Origin: Streptomyces sp. Sge12
GTDB lineage: Bacteria; Actinomycetota; Actinomycetes; Streptomycetales; Streptomycetaceae
Direction of reading: 5' to 3'
DNA length: 64,000 nucleotides
Assembly: GCF_002080455.1 (NCBI RefSeq)
Contig: NZ_CP020555.1
Coordinates: 7,492,501-7,556,500 of the forward strand
Both the position numbers and the translations under genes were made by a program. This document shows, piece by piece, positions 59,373-64,000 of the stretch. How positions within the stretch are numbered: the stretch's first letter is position 1; each line of letters opens with the position of its first letter. The notes beneath the pieces were generated by a model. The model did no database searches. It saw only the letters and a program-made list of their open reading frames with translations, and was not told the DNA's origin.

Positions 59373-60110
59373 TCATCGCGGCCGCGCCGCGCACCGCCGT
59401 TCGAGTGGGATCATCTGCCTGAACTGGGCGGATGGCTCAGCCCCGAGCTCCGCGCGCAGCAGGTGGCGGAAGGCCTCGTAATGCCGTAGGGCTTCGACCA
59501 GATTGCCCTCGGCGAGATGCGTAGATACGACGGACCGGTGTGGGTCCTCACGGAGCGGGTCGATTCGGATGCTCGCCAGCGCAGCCTCCAAGGCGAGGGC
59601 GGGCAGGCCCTGCCGGGCCAGTCTGTCCGACAGGGTGTCGAGGGCGTGCAGGCGGAGCCGCCGCAGCCATTCCCGTTCGAGGACGACCCAGTCCTCGTCC
59701 CAGTCGGGCAGCAGATCGCCCTTCTCCAGGAGGCCCATCAGCAAGGGATCGACGTGCGGGGGCTCGCAGCCCCGGACCACGTCGATCGAGGTCCGGGCGA
59801 GGATGCGGGCGTCCACGACGACGTCGTCGGCGAGAGCGAGTGACTCCTGGGTGCAACGCAGGAGCTCCTGGGCTCCGCGCGGGAGCTTCCACAGCGTGGT
59901 CCGCAGGCTTCCCCGGGCGTGTGCCTCGGTTGCATCGGGCCACAGGGTCTGGGCGACGACGCAGCGTTGGGCCCGCCGCCGGAGCCCTATGAAGGCCAGG
60001 AGCCTCTGGGCATTGCCGCAGACCGGCACGGGTTTCCCCTGGCACTCCAGGCGGAACTGGTCGAGCAGCAGCAAGGTGGACTGCCGTTGGGGTGAGGGGG
60101 AGGGATTCAT
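59373..60110 (-). CDS. SARP-like regulator, OmpR-type wHTH plus BTAD (copy 2)
   Basis: 245 aa from ATG at 60110, with AGGGA six bases upstream. Shares long matching blocks with the 57354-58217 protein (TLWP(D/N)ATEAHARGSLR, KLPRG, LLPDWDEDWVVLERE, HLAEGNLVEALRHYEAF) in the same order: wHTH residues about 10-100, BTAD about 105-235. It lacks the basic tail of copy 1. First gene of the minus-strand operon regulator-ferritin-regulator and divergent from the plus-strand Cys-rich operon across a 238-base gap, the likely control region for both. Confidence 0.85.
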   Translation of the reverse strand: MNPSPSPQRQSTLLLLDQFRLECQGKPVPVCGNAQRLLAFIGLRRRAQRCVVAQTLWPDATEAHARGSLRTTLWKLPRGAQELLRCTQESLALADDVVVDARILARTSIDVVRGCEPPHVDPLLMGLLEKGDLLPDWDEDWVVLEREWLRRLRLHALDTLSDRLARQGLPALALEAALASIRIDPLREDPHRSVVSTHLAEGNLVEALRHYEAFRHLLRAELGAEPSAQFRQMIPLERRCAARPR

Positions 60111-60348
60111 CTGCCGTCCCTGCACGCAGTTCGCGAGACATTCGTCCCGGTTTCCACTGCCACATCATAGGGCGGGGGACTGCGTTGGACCTGTCGTCGC
60201 GGCGGTGTTCGTCCTCCGGCGAACCCAAAAGGCCGACGTGCGGACGGTTGCGGCGGAGAGCACGATGGTCACAGGGGAGTACACGCGGTGCGGGGAGGGA
60301 AAGCTGCCGCGGAGCGCTCCTCCTGACGCCCGGAAGGAATGACCGGCC
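60111..60348. promoter_or_regulatory. divergent control region of the Cys-rich locus
   Basis: 238 bases between the BTAD regulator and the 76-aa protein gene. It holds no gene. The segment around 60225-60280 (AACCCAAAAGG, then GC-rich) and the purine-rich GGAAGGAATG before the plus-strand start are visible; no clear SARP heptamer repeats with 11-base phasing were found by eye. Confidence 0.4.
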
Positions 60349-60579
60349 GTGACGAGAGAGCCGCGACTCCAGGACCCGCAGGACAAAGTCCGCAGCCCCG
60401 CACACCGGATGAGGCTTCCCGGTTTCATCGAGATCGAGAACGACATCGGCCTCGGCGAAGTGGTGAAGCACGCGACCCGGACGGTGGGCATCAGACCGTG
60501 CGGCAGGTGCGAGGAACGGGCCCAGAGGCTGAACCAATGGATGACATTCACGGGTCGGCGGGACGGCAGCACAGGCTGA
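60349..60579 (+). CDS. 76-aa protein with PCGRC motif
   Basis: GTG at 60349 with GGAAGGA ten bases upstream. The sequence has an amphipathic helix (FIEIENDIGLGEVVKHATRTVGI) and then RPCGRCEERAQRLNQWMTF, a CxxC followed by a helix with RxxxLN. Small proteins with this G(I/V)xPCxxCxxRxxxLN pattern occur in diverse bacteria without known function; metal or redox chemistry by CxxC is plausible. First gene of the plus-strand four-gene operon; 58 bases to the next. Confidence 0.7.
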   Translation: MTREPRLQDPQDKVRSPAHRMRLPGFIEIENDIGLGEVVKHATRTVGIRPCGRCEERAQRLNQWMTFTGRRDGSTG

Positions 60580-60637
60580 GCCGCCCGGGCGCGTGCGCGC
60601 CCCGGCCACGCCCGCCCGCCGCAGTTCAGGAGCTGCT

Positions 60638-61516
60638 ATGGATACTCAAGACGTCAAGGACCCCGCCAAGGGCCCGGTGACCAAAGAAGGATGCGGCTGC
60701 GGGGCCGGGCGCGACGAGCCGTCCGTGCGGACCGCGCCCTCGCCTCCCTCCTTCGTCTACGCGATCGGCCGGATCGGCTTCCAGGTGCCCGACCTCGGCG
60801 TGGAGAAGGAACTGGCGCAGAGCATGAGGCGCACCGACACGGCGTGGATGACGGACCGTGAGGCGCTCTGCGAGGTGCTCACCCAGCCGGAGAACCGCTA
60901 CCTGGCGCGGCAGCTGTGCTACGTGCTCTCCATACAGGGCCTGGACACCTACGTCCTGGTCCCGCGGGATCCGGACGACTTCGCCCTGCTGGCCGAAGCC
61001 GTCCGACCCTCGCACCAGGCGGACGCCATCGACGTGGTCATCGGGGTACGGGGCGGTGTCGCCCACCCGGGCCACTGCGGCGGGCTGCAGCTGCCGGTGG
61101 TCACCATCGACCAGCTCTATTCCGCCAGCGTCTCCTACCTCGTGCAGGCCATCGACAGGCCCGAGTCCATGGACGCGGAACAGTTCGACAAGGCGGCGGG
61201 GGACCTGCTGAACACCGTCCTGAACGTGTCCGGGAACGTGGGCGCCTCGGACGAGCACCGCGCGCTCACCTACTTGATGGTCCGCTACCCCGCCATCTAC
61301 CGGAAGACGTTCGCGCAGTCCATGGACGGCTTCTCCCTCGCTTCGATCGACGTGAGGCGATCCAACCTGAGCGGTGCCCGTCAGATCATGGACGTCGTCC
61401 TCACCTACTCCAGCCGCAAGACGGACGAGGTGGAGAAGTACTTCATACCGGTTGACGTGACCAACGAGTTCCCGTTCCCGACCGGTCCGCTGGGCACCTT
61501 CTACGACCACGGATGA
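60638..61516 (+). CDS. stand-alone PatG C-terminal-like domain protein
   Basis: 292 aa, ATG with AGGAG six bases upstream. After a disordered start with CGCG, residues about 40-290 follow the C-terminal domain of unknown function of the cyanobactin protease PatG: opening FVYAIGRIGF, a segment YLARQLCYVLSIQGLDTYVLVP, then LLNTVLNVSGNVG ... DEHRALTYLM, and the ending IPVDVTNEFPFPTGPLGTFY. The subtilisin domain of PatG is absent here and none is encoded nearby. In cyanobactin systems this region accompanies precursor processing, so a role in handling the Cys-rich peptides encoded 11 bases downstream is a reasonable inference. Confidence 0.7.
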   Translation: MDTQDVKDPAKGPVTKEGCGCGAGRDEPSVRTAPSPPSFVYAIGRIGFQVPDLGVEKELAQSMRRTDTAWMTDREALCEVLTQPENRYLARQLCYVLSIQGLDTYVLVPRDPDDFALLAEAVRPSHQADAIDVVIGVRGGVAHPGHCGGLQLPVVTIDQLYSASVSYLVQAIDRPESMDAEQFDKAAGDLLNTVLNVSGNVGASDEHRALTYLMVRYPAIYRKTFAQSMDGFSLASIDVRRSNLSGARQIMDVVLTYSSRKTDEVEKYFIPVDVTNEFPFPTGPLGTFYDHG

Positions 61517-61527
61517 GGAGGTTTTCG

Positions 61528-61860
61528 GTGACACGGACATTCCCGAACATCCCGGGATTCCACAACGATCTGCCCGACTGCAGAGAAGCCTGGCCTGACG
61601 GCATGCAGACCTACTACTGCCCGAGGGAATGCGGCGCCGAGTGCCAGAACCATTGCGAGGGCGCCTGGAACCAGGGGCAGTGCCGGACGAAGTGCGAGAA
61701 GGACTGTATGAACGACTGCCTCTTCGTACCGTGCTGCACCAGAGAAGAAAAATGCGACCAGGGTGTGCGGCTTGTGCGCGAGTCCTGCCGGCTCGGCTAC
61801 GGGGAAGGCACGCGCACCTCTGAGTGGAGGACCACGGGGTGGTGCTCGGCATCGCCCTGA
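61528..61860 (+). CDS. Cys-rich protein A, 14 cysteines, CX3C pattern
   Basis: 110 aa from GTG at 61528, with GGAGG seven bases upstream; the ATG at 61513 lies within that ribosome site. No signal peptide. Fourteen cysteines spaced C12C3C3C3C8C3C3C3C4CC5C10C18C: two runs of four cysteines each at CX3C steps, which place them on one face of two helices. Core blocks: HCEGAWNQGQC, KDCMNDCLFVPCCTREEKC and TTGWC. This suggests either a disulfide-stapled helical hairpin (as in twin-CX3C proteins) or a thiolate metal store. It is paralogous to the next gene, with an identical cysteine spacing. No known family recognised. Confidence 0.8.
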   Translation: MTRTFPNIPGFHNDLPDCREAWPDGMQTYYCPRECGAECQNHCEGAWNQGQCRTKCEKDCMNDCLFVPCCTREEKCDQGVRLVRESCRLGYGEGTRTSEWRTTGWCSASP

Positions 61861-61923
61861 GCGGTACTGGCCCGGACACGGGCGTCGTCTCGCTCCTGCG
61901 ACCACGGATGAGGAGGCTTACCG

Positions 61924-62244
61924 GTGACACCCATAAACCCGCCCATCGAAGGATTCCACTACGACCTGCCGGACTGCAGCGAAGCCTGGCCGACCGGCAT
62001 GCAGACCAGCTGGTGCCCGACGGAATGCGACCTCTACTGCAGCAACGATTGCGAGGGAGCCTGGAACTCGATGCAATGCCGGAGGAAGTGCGACAAGGAC
62101 TGCATGAACAACTGCCTCTTCGTACCGTGCTGCACCAGAGAAGAAAAATGCGACTACGGTGTGCATCGCGTGCGCGAGTCCTGTCGGCTCAGCTACTGGG
62201 AACGCACCCGCACCTCGGACTGGAAGGCCACCGGGTGGTGCTGA
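61924..62244 (+). CDS. Cys-rich protein B, paralogue of A
   Basis: 106 aa from GTG at 61924, same GAGGAGG ribosome site as copy A. All 14 cysteines and their spacing are the same as in A, and 37 bases around the CCTREEKC codons are identical. The N-terminus differs slightly (MTPINPPIEGFHYDLPDC against PNIPGFHNDLPDC), as do the residues between cysteines (SWCPTECDLYCSNDC). The tail ends exactly after GWC. Start-to-start distance is 396 bases and the flanking leader is duplicated too, showing tandem duplication with later divergence. Ends the operon, followed by a perfect hairpin. Confidence 0.8.
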   Translation: MTPINPPIEGFHYDLPDCSEAWPTGMQTSWCPTECDLYCSNDCEGAWNSMQCRRKCDKDCMNNCLFVPCCTREEKCDYGVHRVRESCRLSYWERTRTSDWKATGWC

Positions 62245-62245
62245 T

Positions 62246-62294
62246 TCATACGTCGATGCCGGGTGGCACATGTCCACCCGGCATCGACGTATGA
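62246..62294. terminator. 21-bp perfect hairpin closing the Cys-rich operon
   Basis: Arms starting TCATACGTCGATGCC pair perfectly around the seven-base loop CACATGT. The hairpin starts just after the stop of Cys-rich protein B and ends 24 bases before the stop of the convergent large gene, so it should insulate both. Confidence 0.75.
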
Positions 62295-62317
62295 CGGTCA
62301 CCGGCCGAGAAGAGATG

Positions 62318-64000
62318 TCAGAGGGTGAACGTATCCAGGTAGGACACCCGCTGGATCAGCCCCCGCGCACCGCTGCGGACTTCTTCGACTTCCTGGACCA
62401 GCAGACGCTGCGGACGCCCCTCGGACGGTGCGCCCAGCAGTGTCAGCCTGCCCTCCCAGCGGGCGATCGGACCGGTCGAGGTGAGTGGCAGCGTCACTGT
62501 CGCCTCGGGGATGTCGAGGGTGATCCATTGCGCGGGGTCGTCGATCGAACCGGTTTGCCGGATCTGGAGCCTGACGGTCATCCGCGTGGCCAGACCGCCC
62601 GCGCCCGGCGGCGGCAGCGGGCCGGTGACCACCACGGTCGCGTCCTTGCCGACCACGGACACCGATGCCTGCCTGCGGGCCGGGAGCTGGACGAACCCCG
62701 CGTCGACCCCGGCCGAGAGCCTCAGGTCCTGCGGTGAGAGCAGCGCGTTGTGCTGCAGGCGTGCCACCCGCAGCCGTACGAAGGGCTGGTAGACGTTCTG
62801 CGCCTGGAAGCGGACATCCGCGTACCACAGCCGGCGCTCTTCGTCGTACTTCACCGGGTAGCCCATCGCATGGCCCTGGGGCACCGTCTCGTCGACGGCG
62901 CCGAGCAGGTCGACGGGCCGCGGGTAGGCGATCACCGGGGCGGAGCCCGGCTGGCGGATGGGGTCGCGGCCCCACATGGTGGCCCATTTCGCGGACGCTG
63001 CGTCGGGGAGATCGGTCGGCCCGAGGACGCGGACGGCCAGCATCTCCCCCTCGCCCGAGGCGTACCAGGGCCGTTGCAGATAGACCCGGACCATACCGTC
63101 GAGCCGCGTGCTCGTCTGGGCCGAGCCGGCCGTCCCGCGCTCCCACTGGAAGGCGGGGACCACCGAGTGCACCGCGGGCGCCGGCGGCCGCGCGGTTGCC
63201 GGGACGTGGCGGGTGACGGTGGTCCCGGCCCGCGTCACCGGGGGAGTGGTGAAGGAGACCAGGACCTCGGTGCCGTCCGGAATGGCACTGGCGTCGAGGC
63301 GCGCGACCGTGCCGTGCGCGTCGTCCACGACGAAGTCGCGGCCGAAGGTGTACGTCACCCCGGGGTCGGCGGGGGTACCGGCGGCCGTGACCGCGGCGGC
63401 GGGGGCCGCCCGCACGACGACGGTGCCGGGGACGAACGCGGAGGCCACCGGCTCCGGGTTCCTGCCGATGAGCCGTACCTTGCGCGACTGGGTGAAGTAC
63501 GAGACGAACCTCGACACGCCCACGGGGGTGAACCGGATCGCGCGGTGGCGGGTGTCGCCCACGTCGTGGCGCGCTTCGAAGGGCACGGTCACGGTACCCG
63601 CACGGACGGCCGGGTCGTCCTCGTCGCCCGCCGCCGGGCGGTGGGCGCGGTCGGCGCGTACGGCCTCGTCGCCCTGGCGCAGGACCGCCCGAGCGGAGGG
63701 CTCGGCGGCCGGTTTGGCCTGCGTCGGGTCGTCGACGTACTCGGTCCATGCGGCCTCCGTGTGCACGGACAGCGTCGAGGCCTCATGGATGCTCATCGCC
63801 GGGGCCTTGAGGACGTAGGCGGTCTCACCGGGGCCGCGCTCGATGCTCATCTCCCCGAACTCGGGACCGGTGACGGGGCAGCGGACCGCGTGGATCAGAC
63901 GCAGCTCCGTCGTGGGCGTGAGCTGGGCGAGCAGCCCGGCGGCGACCCGGGCACGCAGTTCGTCGAGTTCTTCGTCCGGGCGGCCCTCGGATTCGGTGAA
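62318..64000 (-). CDS. large beta-rich protein of unknown function, 5' end outside window
   Basis: The minus-strand frame is open through the right edge (560 residues visible); the ATG at 63850 is internal because the upstream codons (ELRARVAAGLLAQLTP, LIHAVRCPVTGPEFG) look equally coding. It is rich in beta-strands with many Val/Thr/Arg and a recurrent pattern (RVYLQRPWYASGEGEMLAVRVL). No transmembrane helix, signal or catalytic motif is visible in this part. It could be a structural or surface component, but I do not recognise the family. It converges on the Cys-rich operon and is separated from it by a hairpin. Confidence 0.75.
   Translation of the reverse strand, partial: FTESEGRPDEELDELRARVAAGLLAQLTPTTELRLIHAVRCPVTGPEFGEMSIERGPGETAYVLKAPAMSIHEASTLSVHTEAAWTEYVDDPTQAKPAAEPSARAVLRQGDEAVRADRAHRPAAGDEDDPAVRAGTVTVPFEARHDVGDTRHRAIRFTPVGVSRFVSYFTQSRKVRLIGRNPEPVASAFVPGTVVVRAAPAAAVTAAGTPADPGVTYTFGRDFVVDDAHGTVARLDASAIPDGTEVLVSFTTPPVTRAGTTVTRHVPATARPPAPAVHSVVPAFQWERGTAGSAQTSTRLDGMVRVYLQRPWYASGEGEMLAVRVLGPTDLPDAASAKWATMWGRDPIRQPGSAPVIAYPRPVDLLGAVDETVPQGHAMGYPVKYDEERRLWYADVRFQAQNVYQPFVRLRVARLQHNALLSPQDLRLSAGVDAGFVQLPARRQASVSVVGKDATVVVTGPLPPPGAGGLATRMTVRLQIRQTGSIDDPAQWITLDIPEATVTLPLTSTGPIARWEGRLTLLGAPSEGRPQRLLVQEVEEVRSGARGLIQRVSYLDTFTL

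Overview
The window is high-GC actinobacterial DNA with strong third-position GC, frequent GTG starts, GGAGG-type ribosome binding sites, stop/start overlaps of four bases and rare TTA codons. The gene content (eukaryotic-type Ser/Thr kinase, BTAD-type regulators, lst-type beta-lactone cluster, many secreted small proteins) points to Streptomyces. The lst operon is known from the lipstatin producer Streptomyces toxytricini and relatives, so a strain of that kind is likely. No rRNA, CRISPR array, integrase or plasmid origin was seen.

Left part (1-28.4 kb): a HEAT-repeat protein cut by the window edge; a membrane-anchored small protein; a PCD-VOC fusion; a membrane Ser/Thr kinase; an EF-hand protein; a P450; an MHS-type transporter coupled to anhMurNAc kinase (anmK); an amidase; NADP-type glutamate dehydrogenase (gdhA) behind a long leader with an intrinsic terminator; a methionine ABC importer (metQ-metN-metI); a LysR regulator facing three small genes; an ABM monooxygenase, a type-B carboxylesterase and an ornithine-cyclodeaminase-like protein. 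A tightly coupled leftward operon follows: LRR protein, ankyrin protein, MoxR AAA+ ATPase and a metallopeptidase/VWA protein (DUF2201-like). A tRNA-like element lies upstream of it.

Centre (29.0-38.4 kb): a six-gene operon, two KAS III homologues, an OleC-like AMP ligase, an OleD-like reductase, a C-A-PCP NRPS and a formyltransferase. Its order and content match lstABCDEF for lipstatin: acyl-acyl condensation, ketoreduction, beta-lactone formation, and attachment and N-formylation of an amino acid. lstA has a TTA codon at position 13. An EamA exporter and an RpiR/SIS regulator with paired palindromic operators lie just downstream.

Right part (40-57 kb) is a mosaic accessory zone with transposase remnants (IS5-like, IS701-like), truncated genes, a SIR2-like scrap and an SDR gene broken by a local inversion. 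Intact genes are interspersed: an NmrA-like protein, an ATP-grasp peptide ligase resembling PGM1, a small hydrophobic protein, a FAD oxidoreductase, an emfourin-like inhibitor, a GNAT, a PemK-like protein, a methyltransferase, a GMC oxidoreductase, an IMPase-like protein, an F420/NADP-binding oxidoreductase and an AraC regulator. Long perfect hairpins separate the transcription units.

The far right (57.3-62.3 kb) is the best candidate for an undescribed system. Two paralogous BTAD regulators bracket a ferritin-like (VioB-type) protein on the minus strand. Diverging from them is a four-gene operon: a 76-aa CxxC protein, a free-standing PatG-C-terminal-like domain, and two tandem paralogues each with 14 cysteines in exactly conserved spacing dominated by CX3C steps. 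A perfect hairpin closes the locus. The last gene, a large unrecognised protein, runs off the right edge.
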